A DNA stretch of 64,000 nucleotides, from contig NZ_AJXU01000021.1 in assembly GCF_000264315.1 (NCBI RefSeq), forward strand, positions 61,869-125,868, written 5' to 3'. Positions 19,742 to 28,297 of this stretch are shown in pieces. The notes under the pieces were generated by a model. That model saw only the letters and a program-made list of their open reading frames with translations. It was not told the origin of the DNA and did no database searches. Made by a program: the position numbers and the translations under genes. This DNA is from Rhodanobacter fulvus Jip2. Its GTDB lineage: Bacteria; Pseudomonadota; Gammaproteobacteria; Xanthomonadales; Rhodanobacteraceae. Within the stretch, counting starts at the first letter, position 1; the number at the start of each line of letters is the position of its first letter.

Positions 19742-22700
19742 ATGAACCACAACAAGTTTAAGCATCTCAGGTCGAAGGTGATGTTCACCATCGTTGGTGG
19801 TGCCGTCATCATCAACCCGCTCTACGCGCAAGACGCGCAGCCGGCCGCACCGGCGGCACAGCAGTCGCAAAAGCCAGACTTGACCACGCTGCAGACCGTC
19901 ACGGTCAGCGGCGTGCGCAACAGTCTCGAACAGTCGATGAACATCAAGCGTTACGCCATCGGCGGTGTCGATGCGGTCAGCGCCGAAGACATCGGCAAGA
20001 TGCCGGACACCAACCTGGCCGAATCGCTGCAGCGCATCACCGGCGTGTCGATCGACCGCCGCAACGGCGAAGGCTCGCAGGTCACGGTTCGCGGTTTCGG
20101 CCCGAACTTCAACCTGATCACCATCGATGGCCGCACCGTTCCCGGCGCGGATGCCTTCGGTGCTGCCGGCCAGGTGCCGATCGGCGGCGTCAACGGCGGT
20201 ACGCGCTCGTTCAACTTCGCCCAGCTGTCGCCCAACGGTGTCAGCTCGCTGGAGGTCTACAAGACCGGTCGTGCCGACGTCGCCAGCGGCGGTATTGGTG
20301 CCACCATCGACATCCGGACCGATCGCCCGTTCAATCACGAAGGCGGCAAGCTCATCGGCTCGGTCGGTTCTAAGGCCACGCTCGACAAGTCGCAGCCGTT
20401 CGATACCAGTATCCAGCCGGAATTCTCGGGCAACTTCAGCTACGCGAACCCGGACAAGACCTGGGGTATCGGTCTTGATGCCAGCTTCGCCAAGCGTCAC
20501 GGTGGTGCGGTGGAAGCGACCGAGAACAACTGGGCCATCCAGCCGTGGACTGGGGCGGCCAACGGCTTCAACTTCGACCCCACCAAGGGTCCCGTCACCA
20601 ACGTCACCAATGCACCGGCTATCGGCCAGCTCTACGGCATGCCGAACGACATTCGTTATGCGGTCAACGACTTCGAGAGCAAGCGCACCAACGCTCACGC
20701 CGTGCTGCAGCTGGCTCCGGTCGACGGCCTGACCATGACCTTGGACTACCTGTATTCGCGGTACGATCTCGACTCCAATCGCGGCGAGCAGTCGATGTGG
20801 CTGCAGCAGCAGCGCTTCAGCGACGTCACGTTCGACACCAGCGGTGCGGTAGCTACGCCAACGTACATCCGCGACGTCGTGCAGACCAAAGACTTCGGCA
20901 TGGAGCAGCAGACCAACCGCCAGAAGTACAAGCTGGACGATATCGGCTTCAATGCCGAGTGGCAGGCCACCGACAGCCTCAAGCTGACGCTTGACCTGCA
21001 CGATGCGAAGAGCCAGAGCCTGCCCAACGACGGGCTGACCGGTGGCGGCGCCACTGCCGTGGGCCTGGCTGGCACCAACAACTGCGCCGCCGGCCCGCAA
21101 TGCGGCGGTTCGTGGGCCCAGGAATTCTTCTTCAACAACAGCCTACCCATTGCCACGCGCACCTGGTACCCGACGACGGATTCCAGCGGTCCTGGCCTGG
21201 TCAACCAGCCGTTCGGCGTCAACAACCTCGGCATTCAGCCCGTACGTATCGACGCACAGGCGCAGACCACCGAAGTCAAGGAAGCGAAGTTCGGCGGTGA
21301 GCTGGAGTTCGACAACGGTCGGTTCCAGTTCGGTGCCGACATCATGAAGACCAAGCTGCATCGCACCCAGGCGGCCCAGAACTACCAGGCGATGGGCGAC
21401 TGGAGCGTGAACGATGCCGGCGCCTACCCGGATCTGGCGGACAGTCTCGTCCACCAGGTCAACACGGCCGGCCTGTTCGACGATTTCAGCACCAAGGGCA
21501 TCGCGCAGAGCACCTGGATCGGCAACGCCGACGCTCTGGCCAAGTTTGCGGTCAGCCAGTACCCGGGTACCAACTACCAGGTCAGCAAGACCCTGTCGGC
21601 CGACAACACTGTGATCGAGAACACGAAGGCGGTGTACGCACAGCTCGTGCTGGAAGGCCAGTTGGGCGACCTGCCGACCACCACGCGCTTCGGCATGCGC
21701 TACGAGCAGACCGACGTGAGCTCCAACTCGCAGGTCGCGTTGCCGAGCGGGATTCTCTGGTTGTCCAACAACGACTTCCAGAACCCGAGCGGCACCACGG
21801 TGCAGCCCGTCAGCGCAAGCGGCAGCTACAGCAACCTGCTGCCCAACATCGACTTCAGCATCGACTTCACCGATTCGCTGCAGGGCCGCGCTTCGTACAG
21901 CAAGACCATTGCACGTGCGCCGTACGGCAACCTGTACGCGGGCGCTGGCGTAAACAACCCGAGCGGCTCCATCCTGGTCAATGCCGCGTCGCAGGCTACC
22001 GGTAACGACAACGATCCGAGCCTGAAGCCGCTGAGCTCCGACAACCTCGACCTTGGCCTGGGCTGGTACTTCGCACCGTCCAGCTATGTGTCGGTAACGT
22101 TCTGGGACAAGCGCGTCAACAACTTCATCGGTACCTCGGTGGTTAACGAGAGCCTGTACGGCCAGCGTGACCCGACCTCCGGACCGCGCGCGCAGCAGGC
22201 AATTGCCTTCCTGAACAGCGCCCAGTGCACCGCTCAGGCGGGCGCTCCCTGCCAGGTCAACGACACGACCTTGTTCGACGCAATCGCGTTGATCGACGCC
22301 CAGGGCAAGGGCGGCCTGGGGAACGGCGGCCTGGCCGATTTCAACGGCACCGATGCCCAGAACCTGGCCCTGGAAAGCGCTTACGACGTTACCGCCAACC
22401 CGGACGACCCGCTGTACATCTACAAGGTCTCCAAGCCGGCCAACGTGCACAGCGCCATGCTGCATGGTTGGGAGTTTGGTGGTCAGTACTTCCTGGGTGA
22501 CACCGGCTTCGGCATCCTGGCGAACTACACCAAGGTCGATGGTGACGTTCACTACAACGATGGTGGCGACCCGAGCGTCGATCAGTTCGCGCTGACCGGC
22601 CTCAGTGACAGCGCCAACGCCGTGCTGATGTACGAGAAGTATGACTTCTCCGTACGTCTGGCCTACAACTGGCGTGCCCAGTTCCTGACGGCAGCCTCTG

Positions 22701-22903
22701 CCACCAACCCGACCTACGTCGATCAGTACCACCAGATCGACCTGAGCGTGAACTACAACTTGAATGATCACCTGTCGTTCCAGTTCGAAGGCATCAACCT
22801 GACCGGCGAAGACGTGCGCTGGCGTGGGCGTACGGCCAAGCAGTTCGTGCGAGTGGTTGACCAGAAGCCGCGTTACGGGCTTGGTGTTCGCTACAAGTTC
22901 TGA
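19742..22903 (+). CDS. TonB-dependent receptor, Xanthomonas/Caulobacter type (TIGR01782-like)
   Basis: 1053 residues. A signal peptide (about 1-29, ending PLYAQ) is followed by a Pro/Ala/Gln-rich linker and a plug domain containing VTVSGVRNSLEQSMNIKR, DAVSAEDIGKMPDTNLAES and LQRITGVSIDRRNGEGSQVT, the hallmark of this large receptor group. A 22-strand barrel follows, ending with the aromatic-terminated strand RYGLGVRYKF. These receptors import carbohydrates or other large substrates across the outer membrane using TonB energy. ATG at 19742 follows GGGGAG. The neighbouring GH3 enzyme and sugar porter suggest a glucan-derived substrate. It has its own terminator at 22927-22957, so downstream genes depend on read-through or a separate promoter. 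Confidence 0.95.
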   Translation: MNHNKFKHLRSKVMFTIVGGAVIINPLYAQDAQPAAPAAQQSQKPDLTTLQTVTVSGVRNSLEQSMNIKRYAIGGVDAVSAEDIGKMPDTNLAESLQRITGVSIDRRNGEGSQVTVRGFGPNFNLITIDGRTVPGADAFGAAGQVPIGGVNGGTRSFNFAQLSPNGVSSLEVYKTGRADVASGGIGATIDIRTDRPFNHEGGKLIGSVGSKATLDKSQPFDTSIQPEFSGNFSYANPDKTWGIGLDASFAKRHGGAVEATENNWAIQPWTGAANGFNFDPTKGPVTNVTNAPAIGQLYGMPNDIRYAVNDFESKRTNAHAVLQLAPVDGLTMTLDYLYSRYDLDSNRGEQSMWLQQQRFSDVTFDTSGAVATPTYIRDVVQTKDFGMEQQTNRQKYKLDDIGFNAEWQATDSLKLTLDLHDAKSQSLPNDGLTGGGATAVGLAGTNNCAAGPQCGGSWAQEFFFNNSLPIATRTWYPTTDSSGPGLVNQPFGVNNLGIQPVRIDAQAQTTEVKEAKFGGELEFDNGRFQFGADIMKTKLHRTQAAQNYQAMGDWSVNDAGAYPDLADSLVHQVNTAGLFDDFSTKGIAQSTWIGNADALAKFAVSQYPGTNYQVSKTLSADNTVIENTKAVYAQLVLEGQLGDLPTTTRFGMRYEQTDVSSNSQVALPSGILWLSNNDFQNPSGTTVQPVSASGSYSNLLPNIDFSIDFTDSLQGRASYSKTIARAPYGNLYAGAGVNNPSGSILVNAASQATGNDNDPSLKPLSSDNLDLGLGWYFAPSSYVSVTFWDKRVNNFIGTSVVNESLYGQRDPTSGPRAQQAIAFLNSAQCTAQAGAPCQVNDTTLFDAIALIDAQGKGGLGNGGLADFNGTDAQNLALESAYDVTANPDDPLYIYKVSKPANVHSAMLHGWEFGGQYFLGDTGFGILANYTKVDGDVHYNDGGDPSVDQFALTGLSDSANAVLMYEKYDFSVRLAYNWRAQFLTAASATNPTYVDQYHQIDLSVNYNLNDHLSFQFEGINLTGEDVRWRGRTAKQFVRVVDQKPRYGLGVRYKF

Positions 22904-22926
22904 TTGCGTCAGTAGCGTAGAAAACG

Positions 22927-22957
22927 GGGGCCACTGCTTGCAGTGGCCCCTTTTTTT
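22927..22957 (+). terminator. Rho-independent terminator after the TonB receptor
   Basis: GGGGCCACTG pairs with CAGTGGCCCC around the loop CTTG and is followed by seven T. It ends the receptor transcript, 24 bases past the stop codon. Confidence 0.9.
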
Positions 22958-23033
22958 GTGCCGCCTGCGGTAAGATCGAAGGCTGACAACGATTCAAAAT
23001 AAGTGTGCAAAAGCAATTCCTTGGGGGAGCCGA

Positions 23034-23783
23034 ATGGCACGTTACGAAATGCTCAACAATGTGGCGCACAAGGACCTGCGCGTTGCCACCCGCTTTGGGG
23101 CGTCCTATGGGGATGACATCGGCATGGTGCCGGCCTACCCCACTGAATATGCCGAGCTGGTGCGCGAATACCCGATCTTCTTCCGCAAGAACGAGGACGG
23201 TGAATACCAGTCAGTGGTTCTTCTTGGTTTCGGCGTCAACGAAAATCTTTTTCTCGACGGCGAACAATGGAAAGCGACCTATTTGCCCGCCCACATTGCG
23301 CGCGGCCCTTTCCTGATTGGTTTCCAGGAGCAGGACGTCGACGGCGAATTACGCCACGAAGCGGTTATCAACGTCGATCTGGACCACCCGCGCGTCAACT
23401 TTGAAGAAGGCGAAGCGGCTTTTCTTCCCCAGGGTGGCCATAGCCCATACCTCGAACACGTCACCACGATGCTGCGCGGCATTCGCGACGGCATGGAAGG
23501 CGGCAAGGCCATGTATGCAGCCTTCGATTCCCTTGACCTGATCCAGCCCCTCACGCTTGATATCAAGTTCGACAACGAGCACGGCGCCAACGTCACCGGC
23601 CTGCTCGGCATCGACCGCGAACGACTGGCCGCCCTGGACGCGGAATCGCTGCATTCGCTGCATCGCTCGGGTTATCTCGAGGGCGCCTACCTGGTGTTGG
23701 CCTCGATGCACAACATGCGCCGGCTGATGGCCGAAAAGCAGCGCCGCCTGAGCCAGGAGACAGTCGCCGCCAACGCGGGTTGA
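23034..23783 (+). CDS. SapC family protein
   Basis: 249 residues, no signal peptide. It begins MARYEMLNNVAHKDLRV and contains the SapC family core FFRKNEDGEYQSVVLLGFGV and GPFLIGF, ending in a polar helix. The name comes from a Campylobacter S-layer gene. In Xanthomonadales and Caulobacterales the family accompanies TonB receptors of this type, and its biochemical function is unknown. ATG at 23034 follows GGGGAG. The cupin gene begins 5 bases after its stop. Confidence 0.92.
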   Translation: MARYEMLNNVAHKDLRVATRFGASYGDDIGMVPAYPTEYAELVREYPIFFRKNEDGEYQSVVLLGFGVNENLFLDGEQWKATYLPAHIARGPFLIGFQEQDVDGELRHEAVINVDLDHPRVNFEEGEAAFLPQGGHSPYLEHVTTMLRGIRDGMEGGKAMYAAFDSLDLIQPLTLDIKFDNEHGANVTGLLGIDRERLAALDAESLHSLHRSGYLEGAYLVLASMHNMRRLMAEKQRRLSQETVAANAG

Positions 23784-23788
23784 TTGCC

Positions 23789-24811
23789 ATGAGGGAATTA
23801 GTTGCCAGCGTCCGCGAGCGATCGGATGTTCGCGCCGACGCACTTCCTGTCGACGAATTGCTCGAAGCAGGACAACCCGTTGTACTGCGCGGGCTGGTGC
23901 GTGATTGGCAGCTGACGCAGGCAGGACAGCGCTCGACGAGCGACGTCACGGCCTGCCTGGCCCGTTTTTACAATCAGCGACCGATCCAATACTCCTACGG
24001 CGCGTCCGATATCGCCGGACGCGTGTTTTACAACGACGACTTCACCGCCATCAATTGCCAGGTGCTGCGCGGCACGCTTACCGAACTCATTGACGAGATC
24101 GGCGCACATCTGGACGACCCGCAGCCGCCTACCTGGTACATGGCCTCGGCGCCAGTCGACGCCTTGTTGCCGGGCCTGCGCGATACCGACGATCTGAATT
24201 TCGCGGCCAGCGGCATCGACGCCCCGCCACGCATCTGGATCGGCAACCGCACGATCGCCTCGGCACACTACGACGCGATGAACAATATCGCCTGCAACGC
24301 CGTAGGTCGCCGTCGATTCACGCTGTTCCCGCCGGAACAGATCAAGAACCTGTATCCCGGACCGCTGGAACCGACACCGGGGGGCCAGGCCGTCAGCGTC
24401 GTCGATTTTGCTGCACCCGATTACGAGAAGTACCCGCGTTTCCGTGAAGCCCTTGCCTCGGCGCAGAGCGTCGTGCTGGAGCCGGGTGATGCGATATTCA
24501 TCCCGAACATGTGGTGGCACCACGTGGAAGGCCTCGAGCCATTCAACGTGCTGGTGAACTACTGGTGGAGCAGCGTGCCCCACTATGTGCCGACACCCAT
24601 GCACGCGCTTTACCACGCGCTGTGGGCCATCCGCGACCGCCCCGAGCAGGAGAAACGCGCCTGGCACGAGGTCTTCGACTACTACGTTTTCGGGCCGTCG
24701 GAGCGCGCCGGCGAACACCTGCCCGAGGGGGCACGCGGTGCGCTGGGGCCGCTCGACGAAACCGGGATCCGGCGGCTGCGTGCCATGCTGATCGACCGGC
24801 TCAACCGATGA
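23789..24811 (+). CDS. Cupin-like (JmjC/cupin_8) putative 2-oxoglutarate oxygenase
   Basis: 340 residues. The double-stranded beta-helix iron motif is visible as H160-x-D162 (SAHYDAMNN) with a distal His at 244 or 245 (NMWWHHVEG). The segments GRRRFTLFPPEQIKNLYPGP and LEPGDAIFIPNMWW are typical of the JmjC-like cupin_8 group, including protein hydroxylases. The substrate is unknown; a protein target such as the receptor or a neighbouring product is one possibility. ATG at 23789 was chosen; TTG at 23780 would overlap the sapC stop. Confidence 0.88.
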   Translation: MRELVASVRERSDVRADALPVDELLEAGQPVVLRGLVRDWQLTQAGQRSTSDVTACLARFYNQRPIQYSYGASDIAGRVFYNDDFTAINCQVLRGTLTELIDEIGAHLDDPQPPTWYMASAPVDALLPGLRDTDDLNFAASGIDAPPRIWIGNRTIASAHYDAMNNIACNAVGRRRFTLFPPEQIKNLYPGPLEPTPGGQAVSVVDFAAPDYEKYPRFREALASAQSVVLEPGDAIFIPNMWWHHVEGLEPFNVLVNYWWSSVPHYVPTPMHALYHALWAIRDRPEQEKRAWHEVFDYYVFGPSERAGEHLPEGARGALGPLDETGIRRLRAMLIDRLNR

Positions 24812-24934
24812 ACGCCATCGATGTCGACGGGCGCTTCAAACCGCCCTAGAGCGGGCGCGGCAAAACGTCTCAAGTAATACGGATCCCCGCAAAAGCGGGG
24901 AAAATGCAGTACGACCAAATGGGGAGGGGTAGAC

Positions 24935-26449
24935 GTGGGTGACAACAGAATTCGCAAGGTGGTTATTGCCGGCGGCGGCACGGCGGGGTGGATCGCGGCG
25001 AGCGCGCTGGCGTATCAGCTGCAGGGTCAGATCGAACTGACGCTGGTCGAATCGTCCAAGATCGCCACCGTCGGCGTGGGTGAAGCCACCGTGCCGCCGG
25101 TTCGCAATTTCCACCGGTTCATGAACATCGACGAGCAGGAATTCCTGCGCGCGGTAGCCGGCACTTTCAAGCTGGCCATCTCGTTCGAAAACTTCGTCCG
25201 GCCAGGCCATCGCTACATCCATCCCTTCGGTAACACCGGCAAAGGCACGCTGGTCGCCGGGTTCCAGCAGTACTGGCTGGAGAGCTTGCGCCGTGGCATG
25301 AAATCGGATCTGGGCAATTTCAGCCTGGAAGCGATGGCGGCACTGGAAGACAAATTCGCGCTGACCGAAAACCCGGAAATCAACTACGCATACCACATGG
25401 ATGCCGCGCTCTACGTCGAGTTCCTGCGCAAGAAATTCGAGCGTTACGGGATCAACCGCATCGAGGGCATGATCAAGGAAGTGCGCCAGAATCCCGACAG
25501 TGGCTACGTCGAAGCGCTGGTGCTGGACGATGGCCAGGTCATTGAAGGCGACCTGTTCATCGATTGCACCGGCTTCCGCGGTCTGTTGATCGAGCAGACG
25601 CTGAAAACCGGCTATGAGGACTGGAACCACTGGCTGCCCTGCGACCGCGCGATTGCGGTGCAGACCCGTTCGGTCGACCCGTCGCCGGTGCCGTACACGC
25701 GCGCCATCGCCCATGAAGCGGGCTGGCGCTGGCACATCCCGGTGCAGCACCGCGTTGGCTGCGGACTGGTGTACGACAGCCGTTACATGTCCGACGACGA
25801 GGCACGCGCCAAGCTGTTGCACGATGTTGGCGCCGAGCCGGTCAGGGACCCATGGCAGGTGAAGTTCCGCACCGGTCGCCGGCTCAAGGCCTGGAACAAG
25901 AACGTGGTGGCGTTGGGCCTGGCCAGTGGTTTCATCGAGCCGCTGGAATCGACCAGCATCCACCTGGCGATGAGCGCGGTGATGCTGCTGGTTGAGCTGT
26001 TCCCGTCCGAAGGCATCCCGGATTCGCTGGTCAAGCGCTACAACGACGTTTGCCGTGGCGAACTGGAACACGTGCGTGACTTCATCACCCTGCACTACCA
26101 CGCCAACCAGCGCGACGAAAAGATGTGGAAGGACTGCCGCGAGATGACCTTGCCGGATTCCCTCCAGATCCGCATCGACGCTTGGCGTGACCGCGCGCAT
26201 GTCTGGAAGGACCAGGGAGAACTGTTCGCAACCACCTCGTGGATGCACGTCCTGCTGGGCCAGGAAATCATGCCGAACCAGCATCACCCGGTAACGCGGG
26301 AGATATCCGACGCCGACCTGCGCCGCCTGCTCGACAGTATCCGCGGGCCGATCGACCGCACGCTGCCGCTGCTGCCCTTGCAACAGGAGTTCATCGATCG
26401 CTACTGCAAGTCGCCGGATGGTATCTGGGACATGCACCGGTTGGGCTGA
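24935..26449 (+). CDS. Tryptophan-halogenase-like flavoprotein
   Basis: 504 residues. The FAD motif is KVVIAGGGTAGWIAASALA. The flavin-dependent halogenase signature GWRWHIPVQHR (W-x-W-x-I-P) is present. K79 in FKLAISFENF sits at the position of the catalytic lysine of PrnA, and the segment FIEPLESTSIH carries the glutamate region (E335/E338). These features suggest a working HOCl-type halogenase fold. The substrate is unlikely to be free tryptophan: members of this subfamily sit by TonB receptors and SapC in Xanthomonadales and Caulobacterales and remain uncharacterised to my knowledge. The start is GTG at 24935 with a strong GGGGAGGGG site. Confidence 0.9.
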   Translation: MGDNRIRKVVIAGGGTAGWIAASALAYQLQGQIELTLVESSKIATVGVGEATVPPVRNFHRFMNIDEQEFLRAVAGTFKLAISFENFVRPGHRYIHPFGNTGKGTLVAGFQQYWLESLRRGMKSDLGNFSLEAMAALEDKFALTENPEINYAYHMDAALYVEFLRKKFERYGINRIEGMIKEVRQNPDSGYVEALVLDDGQVIEGDLFIDCTGFRGLLIEQTLKTGYEDWNHWLPCDRAIAVQTRSVDPSPVPYTRAIAHEAGWRWHIPVQHRVGCGLVYDSRYMSDDEARAKLLHDVGAEPVRDPWQVKFRTGRRLKAWNKNVVALGLASGFIEPLESTSIHLAMSAVMLLVELFPSEGIPDSLVKRYNDVCRGELEHVRDFITLHYHANQRDEKMWKDCREMTLPDSLQIRIDAWRDRAHVWKDQGELFATTSWMHVLLGQEIMPNQHHPVTREISDADLRRLLDSIRGPIDRTLPLLPLQQEFIDRYCKSPDGIWDMHRLG

Positions 26450-26512
26450 GAGGTCGGCTTTTTCAACCGCTCAACTCCGGCCATGGCAAGGCAAGGGCAT
26501 GGCGAGGGCATG

Positions 26513-26600
26513 GATGCCCGAGTTGAGGCAACGCTTGGATGCAGTTGCCCGATGCCCGAGTTGAGGCAACGCACGGAGCAGTTGCCCGATGCCCGAGCGC
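26513..26600 (+). repeat. Short direct repeat downstream of the halogenase gene
   Basis: The 22-base unit starting GATGCCCGAGTTGAGG occurs at 26513-26534 and 26551-26572, with a partial third copy from 26588. The period is about 38 bases, including the spacer element GCAGTTGCCC. GGCAAC and GTTGCC parts can pair, so the array may fold. It is not a CRISPR: units are too few and spacers are near-identical. Confidence 0.75.
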
Positions 26601-26666
26601 GGATTGATCGCGCAAGTGACGAAATCGCGTGCACGCGTTCGGGCATGTACCGGACGCGCCATTGGA

Positions 26667-26693
26667 AAAAAAGCCACGGGAAGTGGCTTTTTT
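26667..26693. terminator. Bidirectional hairpin terminator before the DUF6445 gene
   Basis: AAAAAAGCCAC pairs with GTGGCTTTTTT around the loop GGGAA. It lies 218 bases after the halogenase stop and 23 bases before the DUF6445 start, so it either ends the halogenase transcript or attenuates entry into the last gene. Confidence 0.85.
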
Positions 26694-26715
26694 CACAACC
26701 TCCGGGACCTTCATC

Positions 26716-27411
26716 ATGCTGATCGAACGCCATGCCAACATGCGCATCGAGAAACGCATCTTCGGCAACGAAGGTGCGGTCCTGCTGGTCATCGACCATC
26801 TTGTCGCTGATCCCGAACGGCTGGTCCGCAAGGCCGCGCGGCGTCCCTTCGATCTCCGGAGCAACTATTTTCCGGGCCCGCGTACGCGGGCTCCGGCCAT
26901 GTATTCGCCTTTTCTCGAATCGGTACTCAATCCGCTGTTGCCCGAGCATTTCGGGATGCAACCCGGGCGCTTCAAATTCTCGATGTGCCATTACTCGCTG
27001 GTAGCCACGCCTCCGCAGGAATTGAAGTTCCTGCAACGGGTACCGCATATCGATTCGACCGGCAGCGACGGATTGGCAACCGTGCATTACCTGTTTCACG
27101 GCCATTGGGGCGGCACCGCGTTCTACCGCCACCGCCAGACCGGTTTCGAGTCCATCGACGATGGGCGCAGGGAAGCCTATTTCCGTCAGCTCGAAGCGGA
27201 AAGTCAGGGTGCCGACGCCCCTGCCCCCGGCTATATCAATGGCGACACCGCGCTGTTCGAACAGACCGCCAAGGCCGATGCCGTGTTCAACCGCATGCTG
27301 GTCTATCGGCGCAACTCGCTGCACTCGGCCTGCATCGAGAATCACGACATTCCGCCGCCCGATCCGATAGTGGGACGACTGTCGATCAACAGCTTCATCG
27401 ACGTGATGTGA
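26716..27411 (+). CDS. DUF6445 family protein
   Basis: 231 residues, no signal peptide or membrane segment. It begins MLIERHANMRIEKRIFGNEG; the segments NYFPGPRTRAPAMYSP, HIDSTGSDGLATVHYLF and GGTAFYRHRQTGFESID resemble a 2-oxoglutarate/Fe(II) oxygenase-like fold. H-x-D occurs in PHIDST and a late His in SLHSACIENH. The family is usually found in the same gene set as SapC, the cupin and the halogenase; function is unknown. ATG at 26716 was chosen, with ATG at 26740 as the alternative. An intrinsic terminator sits directly upstream, so expression may differ from the rest of the cassette. Confidence 0.8.
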   Translation: MLIERHANMRIEKRIFGNEGAVLLVIDHLVADPERLVRKAARRPFDLRSNYFPGPRTRAPAMYSPFLESVLNPLLPEHFGMQPGRFKFSMCHYSLVATPPQELKFLQRVPHIDSTGSDGLATVHYLFHGHWGGTAFYRHRQTGFESIDDGRREAYFRQLEAESQGADAPAPGYINGDTALFEQTAKADAVFNRMLVYRRNSLHSACIENHDIPPPDPIVGRLSINSFIDVM

Positions 27412-27443
27412 CCACACATGCGCTGGGGTTTTTCGAGGGTCCT

Positions 27444-27514
27444 TGTGGGAGCGACTTCAGTCGCGATGCTCTGATGTCTGACGCAGGAGCATCGCGACTG
27501 AAGTCGCTCCCACA
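27444..27514. repeat. Palindromic dispersed repeat, family 1, copy A
   Basis: Two perfect 28-base inverted arms (27444-27471 and 27487-27514) flank a 15-base loop. The arm begins TGTGGGAGCGACTTCAGTCG. Near-identical arms occur at 45240-45313, 57246-57315 and 63933-64000. It lies after the DUF6445 stop and before the response regulator, and could act as a transcription or mRNA boundary. Confidence 0.9.
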
Positions 27515-27631
27515 GGCATCTGCGAGGTGCGGCACACTTTTAAGCCCTTCGTAAGCGAAGCCCGGGATAATCCGGCGACATGTCATGCTTGCCGCGGATC
27601 GGTTCGCGGACCTGACCTCGAAGGGAACGCC

Positions 27632-28297
27632 GTGCACATCATTCTGGTGGAAGACGATACCCAGCTCGGCACCGCCATTGCGCGGGCGCTGGAGCGTCTG
27701 GCCTATACCGTCACCTGGCTGCGCGACGGCCGCGAGGCGCTGAGCGCGCTGCGCGACCAGACCGCCGACCTGGTGTTGCTGGATCTTGGCCTGCCCGGCA
27801 AGGACGGCATGGAGGTGCTGACCGAAGCGCGCCGCAGCCACGTCACCACGCCGGTGATGGTGATGACGGCACGCGACAGGCTGGACGACCGGGTTAGCGG
27901 TCTCGATGCCGGCGCCGACGATTACCTGGTCAAACCGTTCCATCTGGACGAGTTGGCGGCACGCATCCGCTCGTTGACCCGGCGCGCGCAAGGGCTGGCG
28001 GCCAACCGTATCGAGGCCGGTGCGCTGAGCCTCGATCTCGGTACATCCGAGGTGAGCTTTCGCGGGGAAAGGGTGGAGCTGACCAAGCGCGAATTCGCCC
28101 TGCTGCAGATCCTGATGGAGCGTGCCGGACGACTGGTGCGCCGCGAGAGCCTGGAGAATTCTCTGTACGGGCTGGACAACATCGTCGGCAGTAGTGCACT
28201 GGAAGTCCTGGTGCACACGCTGCGTCGCAAGCTCAGCTTCGACACCATCCAGACCGTACGCGGCTTCGGCTACATGATTCCGCGCGAACCCAAATGA
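27632..28297 (+). CDS. OmpR-family response regulator (QseB/PmrA-like)
   Basis: 221 residues. The receiver domain has VEDD near the N-terminus, the phosphorylation site D51 in LVLLDLGLPGKDGME, MTARD and the lysine in DDYLVKPFHL. The C-terminal winged helix includes LTKREFALLQILMER and ALEVLVHTLRRKL, ending in RGFGYMIP. The start is GTG at 27632 after AAGGGA. It overlaps the kinase gene by four bases (ATGA), so the two are coupled. The signal is unknown. Confidence 0.95.
   Translation: MHIILVEDDTQLGTAIARALERLAYTVTWLRDGREALSALRDQTADLVLLDLGLPGKDGMEVLTEARRSHVTTPVMVMTARDRLDDRVSGLDAGADDYLVKPFHLDELAARIRSLTRRAQGLAANRIEAGALSLDLGTSEVSFRGERVELTKREFALLQILMERAGRLVRRESLENSLYGLDNIVGSSALEVLVHTLRRKLSFDTIQTVRGFGYMIPREPK

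Noticed and set aside
19472..21100. A 542-residue minus-strand open frame opposite the TonB receptor (with a second at 21143-22771)
   Set aside because: Both lie opposite an unmistakable receptor and carry no family signatures.
24885..24900. CCCCGC-AAAA-GCGGGG hairpin upstream of the halogenase gene
   Set aside because: No T-tract follows on the plus strand and it is short, so I do not call it a terminator; it may be a chance or minor regulatory hairpin.
26513..26600. Possible CRISPR-like array
   Set aside because: Only two full units, with spacer parts that are themselves repeated and no cas genes nearby.
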